Source of the DNA: UBA4732 sp963823075
GTDB lineage: Bacteria > Planctomycetota > Planctomycetia > Gemmatales > Gemmataceae
Assembly (NCBI GenBank): GCA_963823075.1
Contig: CAWGKE010000004.1
Span: forward strand, 62,001-126,000
Length of the DNA: 64,000 nucleotides
Direction: 5' to 3'
A model generated the notes under the pieces. It worked only from the letters and a program-made list of their open reading frames with translations. It had not been told where the DNA came from and did no database searches. Position 1 is the stretch's first letter, and every line of letters starts with the position of its first letter. The position numbers and the translations under genes are program-made. Shown piece after piece: positions 17,591 through 26,646 of the stretch.

Positions 17591-18817
17591 ATGTCTGGCG
17601 ACGTTCTCCTCGCCCTGGCCATGGTGCTTTCCCAGAGTCCCAATCCCGGCCCGACGTTCCTCCCCGCCGCTCCGCCGACGCCGCAGGCCGCCGCGCCTGC
17701 CAAGGTTCCTGCCTTGCCGGCGGAACACCTCACCTCGTTCGAGACGGACCACGCCTTCGCCGATTGGTCCTTTCAGGGGTGGAAGGTCAGCGCCGACGGC
17801 GCCACGCTCAAGGATTTCGGACGCAACGAATCCGACGCCCGCCAGGCGCTGCGGCTGATCCGCGACCTGCGGCTGAACCAGCGCGGCGCGATCGGCGGCC
17901 CGGCGCCGTCGCTGGAATACTGGCTGGCCGACGGCAAGGCGCCGCAGGGGCCGGCGCCGGGGCTGCGCGTGCTCCCGATCGACGCCCCCAGCCTGCGCGT
18001 CGAACAGGCTCAGGACCAGTGGGTGCTGCGCGACGATCGGCGCAGTGCTGTTCACCTTTGGTCAGAATCAAGCCGACGCCCGGCAGGCGCTGGCCGTCGT
18101 CCGGAAGTACGGCTTCACGCAGGTCGGCACGGTCGGCGCGGGGCGCCGGCGATGATGGTTTTCTTGGCCCCGACGGACCCGACGGTCGGCCAGGGGCCGC
18201 TTCATCCGGCGGCGACTCCGGCCGCCGCCGATCCCTCCTCGCCCGCCGCGAAGGCCCTGGCCAAGGGGTCGGGCCTCGACGCCTTCGGGTCGCCGGCGGT
18301 TCGGCCCCTGCGCGGGGCGCCGCTGGCCGGCAATGGCGTATCGGCACCATCCGACCCCTCCGACCGAGTTCCGTTCGACTGGAGGCAGGTTCGGCTCAAT
18401 AAGGAAGGCGGGTCGTGGAAGCTGGCGGCGGGGAGCCTCGTCCTGGCCGACTTCGGGGCGGACGAGTACGCGGCCCGGCTGGGCATGTCGGCGGTGCAAT
18501 ACTACCGCTTCACCGAGCAGCGTCAGGTGGGCGGGCCGACGGGCGGGTTCACCTACTACCTTTCCGCGGGGCAGGCGCCGCACGGTGTGATGTTCGGCAT
18601 GGACGGCCAGCCGTTCCAGCCCGACAGGCTGGAGGTGCGCCAGATTCACGGCCGCTGGGCTGTCTGCGTCGGCGACGTTCCGCTGGTGGAGATGGGCGAT
18701 GCACCGGAGGCGGCGAATCAGGTGCTGGACGTGATCCAGCGGGAGCATTTCGACCGCCTCTGCCGGCTCGGCATGGCGGACGGCAAGGGGATGACGTTCT
18801 TCGTCCGGTCGCGGTGA
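17591..18817 (+). CDS. Secreted triple-repeat protein, with two compensating frame breaks
   Basis: The start at 17591 gives a short signal-like leader. The protein is built of related units of about 100 residues: FGRNESDARQALRLIRDL with GPAPSLEYWLADGKAPQG, then a middle unit, then FGADEYAARLGMSAVQYYRF with GGFTYYLSAGQAPHGV. The printed middle frame is nonsense from about 18042 to 18143. In the alternative frame it reads VLFTFGQNQADARQALAVVR and KYGFTQVGTVG, a perfect match to the repeat pattern, before returning to APAMMVFLAP. So two opposite single-base errors lie about 100 bases apart. The role is unknown. Its closest relatives are probably other planctomycete secreted proteins. Confidence 0.7.
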   Translation: MSGDVLLALAMVLSQSPNPGPTFLPAAPPTPQAAAPAKVPALPAEHLTSFETDHAFADWSFQGWKVSADGATLKDFGRNESDARQALRLIRDLRLNQRGAIGGPAPSLEYWLADGKAPQGPAPGLRVLPIDAPSLRVEQAQDQWVLRDDRRSAVHLWSESSRRPAGAGRRPEVRLHAGRHGRRGAPAMMVFLAPTDPTVGQGPLHPAATPAAADPSSPAAKALAKGSGLDAFGSPAVRPLRGAPLAGNGVSAPSDPSDRVPFDWRQVRLNKEGGSWKLAAGSLVLADFGADEYAARLGMSAVQYYRFTEQRQVGGPTGGFTYYLSAGQAPHGVMFGMDGQPFQPDRLEVRQIHGRWAVCVGDVPLVEMGDAPEAANQVLDVIQREHFDRLCRLGMADGKGMTFFVRSR

Positions 18818-18970
18818 GACCGGGCGGCGCCCATTTCTTGACAGCACCCCGCCGGATGATACCCTAACGGGGCGTTGCGACCCCCGGCGCCGCTCCGCCT
18901 GGATCGTCGTTGTCATGCGCGAGGTGCGGCGCCCCGAGTTCCCATGCTTCTGTCAGCAGGAGGCGTCCGC

Positions 18971-19228
18971 ATGAGCCAGTTCAAGAAGAATCAGTACGCC
19001 CCTTGCCCCAAATGCGGGGCCGAGGAGTCCAACAAGGTCGGCTTCACCTGGTGGGGTGGGGTACTCGGGCCGGCTCTGCTCAGCCACGTCCGCTGCGGCC
19101 AGTGCGGCACGGCCTACAACGGCAAGACCGGCCAGTCGAACACCGGCGCCATCGCCATCTACACGGTCGTCGTCCTGGCCATCGTCTTCGGTCTGATGAT
19201 CCTGGTGGCGATGATGAACGCCAAATGA
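18971..19228 (+). CDS. Small zinc-ribbon membrane protein
   Basis: The 85-residue protein has two CxxC pairs, CPKCGAEE (residues 12-19) and CGQCGTAYNG (about 42-51), forming a zinc ribbon. A C-terminal membrane helix (AIAIYTVVVLAIVFGLMILVAM) follows. AGGAGG lies ideally before the ATG at 18971. Proteins of this shape are common in planctomycetes, and none has a known role. It is a single gene. Confidence 0.78.
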   Translation: MSQFKKNQYAPCPKCGAEESNKVGFTWWGGVLGPALLSHVRCGQCGTAYNGKTGQSNTGAIAIYTVVVLAIVFGLMILVAMMNAK

Positions 19229-19619
19229 ATCGAACCGCACCGGCGACGGGGCGGGGGCGCTGGACGCGGCCCTATCGTTTCTTTCCGGGAGCTTGCGGGA
19301 GAAAAATGGAACCGGCGGCGGACGGCGCTGGACTGAAATGCGGAGGCGCCATCGGCCGCCGGTTTGGCGGGATCGACCGGAACCTGGCGGGGCGGTCGGA
19401 TCGGTGCTGACTTATCAGGTGTTCTGGGCGGCGCTTCGCTCTCAGAAGTCGCACGGACCCCAGTCCGTAGAAGCCGAAATCCAACCGCACGACAGGCTCC
19501 CCTTGGGATGCTTGGTCGTATCGACTGGCTCACCTCCTTGGTTTGGGGCCTCGAATCGTCGCCCGGCCGTCATGCCGAGTTTCTCTAATCCCCCTTATAC
19601 CGTCGCCGGAACGGCCGTG
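19229..19619. other. Non-coding stretch
   Basis: It lies between convergent genes. No frame shows credible coding, and no strong hairpin or repeat was noticed. A terminator for one or both flanking genes would be expected here but is not clear. Confidence 0.5.
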
Positions 19620-21376
19620 TCAAGCACGCGGTCGCATTTTTCCGGCGGGCTTTTTGTTGCTCACCGCCGACGCCGACGAGGGTTGCTTCTCCGCCGATTT
19701 CTTCTTCCCGGCGCGTTTGGAGACTTTCGCGGCCTGTTTTAGGTTTCGGAAGTGAAGGAACAATACGACTCCGCCGGCCGCAAGAAGCAGCAGCGCGACC
19801 AGGATCAGTCCCCAAACAAGCCATGTGTTGCCGCCCCCCGCAGAGGGGGAAGGAGCGGACGGCGCCGGCATGGTCGGCGGCGCTTCAACCGGCGCCGGCG
19901 TCCGCACGGGGGCCGGCGGCGGCTGCGGGTGGTCCGCCTCGGCGGGCGCCGGCGGTGGAGTCGGCTCCGGCGGCTTGGGAGGAGGGGCCGGCGGCTCCGG
20001 CGCCGGCGGCGGGGTCGCCACCTTGGCGGCGATGGCCTTCGTTAGGTCGTCCGAGTTCAGCTTCAGGGCCGACGTGAGATCCGCCGCCAGGTTCGTGCGG
20101 CGCAGGAACAGCAGTGCGAAACAGGTGTTGATCGTCGGCGTGGCGCCGGGGTAGGCGCCCCCCTCGGGGCCGCCCAGCGGCCAGGAGCCGTCTATCCCCT
20201 GGTTGGCGACGAGCGTCTCGGCGCCCCAGCGGTACCAATCCTTGTCGGCGATGGTCTGCAGGTCGTACAAGACGCCCATGCGCCGAGCGCCCAGAGGAAG
20301 TACAGGTTCACCGGGGGCAGGGTGTTCATGCGGCCGGCCGGCGCGACGACGAATTTGTTGAGCGCGGCGAAGCCGTTGACGATCCGCGGATCGTTGACCG
20401 CGTTGTCCTCCACCTGGCCGCCGCGGGTGATGCCGTGGCCGACCGCCAGGCCGAGCAGGCCGCAGCAGTCCATGGGCGGGCTTTCGCCCTGGCCGCCGCC
20501 GTTGGTGTAGCGGTAGCCCCAGCTGCCGTCGGCGTTCTGGCTGGTCTGGAAGCGGTTAGCGATCAGCCGCATCGTCCGGTCCACCGGCACTTCGTGCCGC
20601 TGGGCGGCCCACAGGGCGAGGATGGCGAACTGCGTGTCGGAATTGTCGGTCGTGGCGTAGATGACGTCGGTCGGCTTGTCCGCGGGGTCGTCCAGGCGGA
20701 GCTTGGCCATGTCCTGCACGACGACCAGCCCGCTCAAGTTCGGGAATTTGCTCAGGTCGGGCGGCTTGTCCGGTGCGGCGGGCTTCGCCGGGTCGCCGGC
20801 CGGCTTGTCCTCGGGCGCCGTGTCTTTCCCCCCCGGCTTACTCGCCGCGGCCTTGGGGTTGAGCTGGTGGAGGAGTTTGAGGAGGTCATGCGTATCCTTG
20901 ACGGACGGATTGGGGCACTTGTAGCCCCAGCCACCCGTGGGACTCTGGCCGGCGATCAGACGCAGGGCCAGCCCCTGGATCATCGGTTCATCTTCGTGGT
21001 TGCCGAGCCGGTCGAGGAAGAGGATGCTCAGCGACACCTCGTAGGTGTCGTCCATCGTGGGGAGGGCTTTGCGGATGAAGGCCTCCGCCCGAAGCAGCAC
21101 CGGGTCGTTCTTGTGGACGCCGCACTCCAGCAGGGCCAGGCCGGACAGGGCGGCGTAGCCGACCGGGTGGCCGCCGTCGCCCGGCCAGGTGCCGGTGGGG
21201 AGCTGAGTTTTTTTCAGGAACGCGACGCCCTTGTCGATGGCCTCGTTGACGCGGTCCTGCTCGGCCGGGGGCAGGGGCAGTCTGTCCGCCCGCGCGACGG
21301 CTCCGCAGAGCAGCACGCCGAAGGCGACGACGGTCCATTTGCAAGCCAAACGGCGCAAACTCGTCATGTCCTGCAT
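19620..21376 (-). CDS. Squalene-cyclase-like repeat protein with C-terminal membrane anchor, frame break
   Basis: The start at 21376 gives the leader MQDMTSLRRLACKWTVVAFGVLLCGAVARA. Prenyltransferase/squalene-oxidase repeats follow (GVAFLKKTQLPTGTWPGDGG, QSPTGGWGYKC, SQNADGSWGYRY, ANQGIDGSWPLGG), each with the G-x-W motif of alpha/alpha-barrel cyclases. The frame breaks near 20281 (LYFLWAL to MGVLYDLQTIAD) by one missing base. The C-terminus is a Pro-rich linker and a membrane helix (WLVWGLILVALLLLAAGGVV), then a basic tail. The DxDD acid of true cyclases is not seen, so this is probably a structural or binding protein of the planctomycete envelope. Confidence 0.8.
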
Positions 21377-21910
21377 GGTGATTCTCTCGGCCAGATCGGT
21401 GCGAGTCTGCATGAATCCGCCGCGCGAAGACGACGGGCGCACTCGGCAAAGGAACAGGCCCCGGTGCGGAGCCGCCGCCTCGTACGTTGAGCGGGATTCA
21501 CGATAGGAGATCGGACGACGACGATCTTACGGCAAGCGATGGGCGTGGGCAAGGAAAATGCAGCGGGAAAACCGGAGTTCCTGTCCGGCGAAATCTGCTC
21601 TTGTTTTTTCCCGGCGTCCTCGCTATCAAACCCGCCCAACTATTCGGAGAGTCCGTTCGGGGTCCAGTGCGAACAGCGTTTGCGCGGCGGCCGATCGCAC
21701 CGCGTCGAGGGGGCGTGGTGCGTCAAGGGTCGCCGGCATAACCGCCGGCCGGAGCTGTTCCGGCCGGGACGGGAGGCGCTGTTCACTAATGGCGGGGGTC
21801 CCGCGGTGCGGCCCACGTACGCCAGGGGGCAAGGGCCAGGGGGCAGGCCGGCGCGGCGACGCCCTCCACTCGCCCGCGGCGCAAGTGGCCAGAAGCCAAG
21901 GAGTCGGGAG
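21377..21910. other. Divergent intergenic region
   Basis: No convincing gene lies between the two divergent starts. A short direct repeat (GCCAGGGGGCA twice, near 21821-21845) is present. Promoters for both flanking genes must lie here, but clear -10/-35 boxes cannot be picked in this GC-rich sequence. Confidence 0.5.
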
Positions 21911-23295
21911 ATGGCGTGGATGAGACGGAACAGGCTGTCCCAGGCTCTGTGGACAACCTTGCTGCTGGGGCTAGGCTGCATGGGCTGTTCGGCCCAGGTG
22001 TCGTTTCTGACCGATCCATCGTGGCAAACCGCTCCGCCGGCCGGGTCGGCGGCGAACAGCCCGGCGCCGGCCCCGGACACGACGGCGATGGCTCGGGCCG
22101 GCCTGCAACAAGGGCCGGCCGTCAAGGGCGCGTCGTCGCAAGCGAGTGCGGCCGGCCGGCCGGTCCCGCACTATTCGGGGACCGATTCCTCGCCGCCGCC
22201 GCGGGTGGTGCAGTCCGCGTATCAGGTTCAGGACAAGCCGGGCGACGGGACGAACGCGGACAACACCGCCCGGCCCCTGCCAGCGACGGCCGGCCCCGCC
22301 CCTGCGCACCGGCCCCCGTCGAGGTTGCCGGGCCGTTGCCGCCGGGCGAGCCGGAAGGCCCGCCGCGCCTGCCGATGCCCACGGAGAAGGCCAAGACCAC
22401 GCTGCCGGCCTACGTCATCGAGCCGCCCGACGTGCTGCTCATCGACGGCATCCGCCTCATTCCGAAGCCGCCCTACCGCATTGAGCCGCTCGACGTGCTG
22501 CTCATCGCCGTGCCCAGCGCCCTGCCCGACCAGCCCATCGGCGGACCGTACACCGTGACGCCCGAGGGCACGGTCAACCTCGGCTTCGGCTACGGCGCCT
22601 TCCGCGTGGCCGGTATGACCCTGGATCAGGCCGCCAACACGATCAAGGCCGGCCTGCGCCTCAACAATCCGCAGGTCAGCGTCGCCCTGGCCCAGTTCCG
22701 CGGCGTCCAGATGGTCCGCGGCGAACACATCGTCGGCCAGGACGGCACCATCACGCTCGGCACCTACGGCTGCGTCAACGTCACCGGCCTGACGCTGTCG
22801 CAGGCCAAGTGCGAGATCGAGCGGCACCTGTCGCACTGGCTGCAAGACCCGATCGTGTCGGTCAGCGTCGCCGGCTACAACAGCAAGGTTTACTATGTCA
22901 TCACCGACGGCGCCGGCTTCGGCCAGCAGGTCTACCGCTTCCCGGTGACGGGCAACGACACGGTGCTGGACGCCATCGCCATGATTAACGGCCTGCCGCC
23001 TGTTTCGTCGAAGCGGCGCATCTGGCTGGCCCGGCCGACGCCGGCACAGACCGGCTGCTACGAGATCCTGCCGGTCAACTGGGAGGCGATCACCGAGGCA
23101 GGTTCGACCGAAACCAACTGGCAGATCTTCCCCGGCGACCGCGTCTACGTGAAGGCCGATCCGCTCATTACCTTTGACAACCAGCTGTCCAAGATACTCA
23201 ATCCCATCGAGCGGCTGTTCGGCGCCACGTTGCTTGGCACCGCCACGGTGCAGAGCTTCGGCGGCAACTTAGGCAACAACGGCACCGGCTTCTGA
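21911..23295 (+). CDS. Polysaccharide export lipoprotein (Wza-like), frame break
   Basis: The start at 21911 follows GGGAG, and the leader ends in the lipobox LGLGCMGC. A low-complexity Pro/Ala region follows, in which the frame breaks near 22291-22315 (PATAGPAPA to APVEVAGPLPPGE). The folded part has two poly-export signatures in tandem, VIEPPDVLLIDGIRLIP and RIEPLDVLLI, then GPYTVTPEGTVNLGFGYG and soluble-ligand-binding beta-grasp (SLBB) domains around GQDGTITLGTYGCVNV and VTGNDTVLDAIAMINGL. Proteins of this family form outer-membrane channels for exopolysaccharide. No chain-length or kinase partner lies next to it. The glycosyltransferase/HlyD genes at 55-58 kb are possible partners. Confidence 0.85.
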
Positions 23296-23599
23296 TCGCC
23301 TCGCTTCACCCCGGTTCGGTTCGTCGCGCTCCGTCGGACGGGCGCGGCGTGCCGGGCCGGGGTGATTTCCTGGCCTCGCCGACGGCCGGCGGTCGATACA
23401 TATACCGAATGGAGACAGCCGACGCGGTTGAGCCAGGGACGGCGACGCGAACCGATTTGACAAAGCGCCGGGAAAGGTCTAAACCTGAGCGACGGCGTCC
23501 GGTAAATCCGGCAGGACCGTCGCATCCCCTACGGTCGGAACGCCGCGGACTCGCCGCGGGCCGGATCGACCAGGCGTCCAGAATGAGAGGAGCGCGTCG
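23296..23599. other. Intergenic stretch
   Basis: No gene is supported. A locally AT-richer patch near 23395-23410 (GATACATATACC) could be part of a promoter for the next gene. This is a weak guess. Confidence 0.4.
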
Positions 23600-23971
23600 A
23601 TGTTCCGCATGAAGCCCGCCCTGATCGCCCTGATCGTGGCCCTGGCCGCCGTCGCGGCCCGCGCCCAGGCGCCGGTGCAACAGCCGACGCAGCCGTACTC
23701 GCCGCCGGTGCTCAATCCGTATCTGAATCTGCTCAACCGCGGCAACCCGGCGATCAACTATTACGGCATCGTCCGGCCGCAGATTCAGCAGGGCCAGCAG
23801 CTGCAGATGCTGCAGTTCGGCCTGGCCCGCACGGCCCAGGAAGCCGCGACTGCGGAGCAGACCGCGTTGACGGCGCCGGGCGCGTCGGCGGCCCTGCCCG
23901 ACACCGGCCACGTCGCCGGCTTCATGACGTACACGAAGTACTTCAACACCGTCAACGCGCGGGGCCGCTGA
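23600..23971 (+). CDS. Secreted Gln/Pro-rich hypothetical protein
   Basis: The 123-residue protein has the signal peptide MFRMKPALIALIVALAAVAARA, chosen because GAGAGGAG precedes the ATG. The mature part is rich in Gln, Pro and Tyr (QPTQPYSPPVLNPYLNLLNR, GIVRPQIQQGQQLQMLQF). It ends with TGHVAGFMTYTKYFNTVN, which recurs in small secreted planctomycete proteins. The function is not known. It sits between the export lipoprotein and another small secreted protein, with 43 bases to the next start, so those two may be cotranscribed. Confidence 0.7.
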   Translation: MFRMKPALIALIVALAAVAARAQAPVQQPTQPYSPPVLNPYLNLLNRGNPAINYYGIVRPQIQQGQQLQMLQFGLARTAQEAATAEQTALTAPGASAALPDTGHVAGFMTYTKYFNTVNARGR

Positions 23972-24014
23972 GCCGGACCGGGTGCGACGGGAGCGACTAC
24001 TAAGGAGGGAGAAC

Positions 24015-24500
24015 ATGTCGCTGAAACAGGGCTGGGCCTCGGCCCTCTTGCTCGCCTGCTGCACGGCCGCCTGGGGCGGCGAGCCGGTGGAAGTGGGTTC
24101 CGCATCCGGGCCGGGCGGCTGGGCTGCCGGCGACGGCGCCACCGGCAGTTGCGCCACGGGCAACTGCGCCACGGGCAATTGCGGATGGTGGGGCCACTGC
24201 TGCTGTCCCAAATACTGCTTCCCGCTCGAAAAGGCGCCGCGCATCAAGTTCAAATGCGTCTGCCCCAAGCCGGTGTGCGAGCCGTGCGACCTGGCGGGCT
24301 ACGGCTATTACGCCACCTGCTGGCATCCTTGGCCGTACCCGCCTAACTGCGGCTATTGCCCCGCCCCGGCGCCCGGCGGCATGGAGGACGCGGCGGGGCC
24401 GATGATCGGCGGCCCGCCCGGCCCGGCCTCGCCTGGCGCCTCCCCGGACGACACGCTGCCAGCGCCGAAGAAGACGGCGAATCCCAATCCGAATCGGTGA
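24015..24500 (+). CDS. Secreted Cys-rich hypothetical protein
   Basis: The start ATG at 24015 has GGAGGGAG just upstream and the leader MSLKQGWASALLLACCTAAWGG. The mature part has about 16 Cys: short CATGNC repeats, then CCCPKYC, CVCPKPVCEPC and NCGYCPAP. A low-complexity Pro/Gly tail ends it. The pattern of close Cys pairs suggests a disulphide-rich surface protein or metal binder. A strong hairpin terminator follows at once, so this ends the transcript begun at 23600 or is a single unit. The family is not known. Confidence 0.7.
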   Translation: MSLKQGWASALLLACCTAAWGGEPVEVGSASGPGGWAAGDGATGSCATGNCATGNCGWWGHCCCPKYCFPLEKAPRIKFKCVCPKPVCEPCDLAGYGYYATCWHPWPYPPNCGYCPAPAPGGMEDAAGPMIGGPPGPASPGASPDDTLPAPKKTANPNPNR

Positions 24501-24510
24501 TTTTATCGGA

Positions 24511-24585
24511 AGGCGCGCGGCGCGGCGTCAGCCCGCCGGTGTTGTCGAACACCGGCGGGCTGACGCCGCGCCGCGCGCCTTTTTG
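24511..24585 (+). terminator. Hairpin terminator built from a family B palindrome
   Basis: A perfect 33-bp stem (24511-24543 with 24548-24580), loop GTCG, then five T. The arm core GCGGCGTCAGCCCGCCGGTG is close to the repeat at 4957-5043, so a mobile palindrome appears to serve as a terminator. Confidence 0.9.
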
Positions 24586-24663
24586 TATTCATGTCGGCGC
24601 GGCGAATCCGTTGCTATACTGGAAAGGAATCGTTCCCCACACCCGCTATTGGGAGGGCCGGTC

Positions 24664-25221
24664 ATGAGTTCGGTCGTCCAGGAACAGGTAGAGACGCCGG
24701 AAGACCTTCTGTTGGTGGACCAGCGGGGGTTCGAGCTGATCGACGGCCAATGGAAGGAGAAGCCGATGGGGATGGAAGCCAGCATCGTGGGCGCTTCCCT
24801 ATTGTCCTTGCTGCAAACGCACGTCAAAGCCAACACCCTGGGTCACGTCATCAACTCCGAATGTGGCTACCAGATCTTCGCGGCGCACCCCACCCGCATC
24901 CGGAAACCCGACGGCTCGTTTGTCGCGCGCGGCAAACTGCCGGACGAGAAGCCGTTCCGGGGTCACAGTAAGGTCCCGCCCGACTTGGCCTTCGAGGTCG
25001 TTTCCCCCAACGACTTCGCCGAAGAGATCAACGAGCGGGTGGTGGATTTTCTAGGGGCCGGCGCGCGCCTGATGTGGGTGGTCTACCCTTCCACCCGGAC
25101 GATCCAGGTGTTCCGCCCCGGCGGCGGCGCGGCCCACCTGACGGCCGCCGACGAACTCAGCGGCGAAGACGTGGTTCCCGGCTTCTCCTGCCGCGTCGCC
25201 GACGTGTTTTCCGACCTATGA
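24664..25221 (+). CDS. Uma2-family putative restriction endonuclease
   Basis: The 185-residue Uma2 (PD-(D/E)xK superfamily) protein begins with the substrate-helix segment FELIDGQWKEKPMGMEASIV and holds the core motif VPPDLAFEVVSPND, the paired acidic residues of the PD-ExK-like site, and a late WVVYPSTRTIQVFRPGG. Uma2 proteins are expanded in planctomycetes and cyanobacteria, often as accessory genes. True nuclease activity of most members is unproven. It is the first of three Uma2 genes in ten kilobases. The start at 24664 fits the family N-terminus. Confidence 0.85.
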   Translation: MSSVVQEQVETPEDLLLVDQRGFELIDGQWKEKPMGMEASIVGASLLSLLQTHVKANTLGHVINSECGYQIFAAHPTRIRKPDGSFVARGKLPDEKPFRGHSKVPPDLAFEVVSPNDFAEEINERVVDFLGAGARLMWVVYPSTRTIQVFRPGGGAAHLTAADELSGEDVVPGFSCRVADVFSDL

Positions 25222-25240
25222 TCGATCCGAGAACGGTCCC

Positions 25241-26359
25241 ATGAATCCTCCCTACGCAATTGCCGACATCTCCGATATCTACAGTCCCGGCCTGCTCTTC
25301 TACAAGGACCTGATCCGGCGCAACATCGCGCGTTCCGTCGAAATGGCCGGCGGCGCGGGCCGACTCCGGCCGCACGTCAAGACGCACAAGACGCGCGAGA
25401 TCGTCCTCCTGGCGATGGACGCCGGCATTGCCAAACACAAGTGCGCCACGCTGGCCGAGGCCGAGATGCTGGCGAGCTGCGGCGCGACGGACGTGCTGCT
25501 GGCCTACAACATGGTCGGCCCCAACTGCGGCCGCATGGCCCGGCTGGCCCGCGCCTATCCCGAACGCCGCTTCGCCGTCACCGCCGACCACGCCTCGGCG
25601 GCCGACGCCCTGTCGCACGCCGTGGCCGCCGAGGGCCAGACGGTGGACGTGCTGATCGACCTCGACGTCGGCCAGCATCGCACCGGCGTCGCGCCCTGCC
25701 CCGCGGCTGTCGCGCTCTATGAACACGTCGCCGCCCTGCCCGGCCTGCGACCCGGCGGACTGCACGTCTACGACGGCCACAACCACCAGCCGAGCTTCGT
25801 CGAACGCCAGGCCGCCGCCCTGCGCGCCCTCGATCCGGTGCTGGCCCTGCGCGACGGCCTGGTGAAGAAGGGCCTGCCCGTGCCGCGCCTCGTCCTCGGC
25901 GGCACGCCGACGTTCCCGATCTACGCCAAACTTGATCTTCCGGGACTGGAATTATCGCCCGGCACTTGCTTCCTGCACGACCACGGCTACTCCGCCAAGT
26001 TCAGCGACCTGTCGGGCTTCACGCCGGCCGCCCTGCTGCTGACGCGCGTCGTCAGCCGGCCGACCGCCACGCGTATCACCTTTGACCTGGGCACCAAGGC
26101 CGTGGCCAGCGACCCGCCGGCCGGGAGCCGCTGCATCCTCCTCGGCGTACCCGATTACGTCCCCATTCTCCAGAACGAGGAGCATTTCGTCGTCGAGACG
26201 CCCGCCGCCGACCGCTTCAACCCCGGCGACGCCGTTCTCGCCGTGCCGACGCACGTTTGCCCTACTTGCGCCCTGCATCAATTCGCTTACGTCGTCGAGG
26301 AAGGCCGGCTCGCCGAGAAGTGGATGATCGCCGCGCGCGATCGAGTGTTGACGATCTGA
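25241..26359 (+). CDS. D-threonine aldolase/D-serine dehydratase-like enzyme
   Basis: The fold-type III PLP enzyme (alanine-racemase-like barrel plus beta domain) has the PLP Lys in LRPHVKTHKT, residues about 46-55. Other marks are LIDLDVGQHRTGV, GLHVYDGHNHQ, VLGGTPTFPI, and the C-terminal metal motif PTHVCPTCAL with the His-x-Cys ligands of DSD-type proteins. It cleaves or dehydrates D-beta-hydroxy amino acids with a divalent metal, and the precise substrate is not fixed. The gene starts 19 bases after the Uma2 stop. Confidence 0.88.
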   Translation: MNPPYAIADISDIYSPGLLFYKDLIRRNIARSVEMAGGAGRLRPHVKTHKTREIVLLAMDAGIAKHKCATLAEAEMLASCGATDVLLAYNMVGPNCGRMARLARAYPERRFAVTADHASAADALSHAVAAEGQTVDVLIDLDVGQHRTGVAPCPAAVALYEHVAALPGLRPGGLHVYDGHNHQPSFVERQAAALRALDPVLALRDGLVKKGLPVPRLVLGGTPTFPIYAKLDLPGLELSPGTCFLHDHGYSAKFSDLSGFTPAALLLTRVVSRPTATRITFDLGTKAVASDPPAGSRCILLGVPDYVPILQNEEHFVVETPAADRFNPGDAVLAVPTHVCPTCALHQFAYVVEEGRLAEKWMIAARDRVLTI

Positions 26360-26646
26360 GCCGCCACGTTGCGCTTGACAGTGCGGCGCGTCGCCCCCTA
26401 CACTTCTTTTTATCGCCCCGTTCCGAGGCTCCCATGTTCCTGCCGATCATCGGCGCATCCCGCCCCGGCTTCACCTGAGTCCCGATCCGCCTCGCATCGG
26501 CGTGACCGGGCCTCGCTCCCTTTCGCACGTTCCCGACGCTTCGCGCGTCCTCCGCGCCACGGATCGACCCGATACGCCGCCATCGCGCCCGGCGGAAGTC
26601 CGTGTTGTGGTCACAACCCCCCTCCCTGGCAACGGAGATTCCCGCG

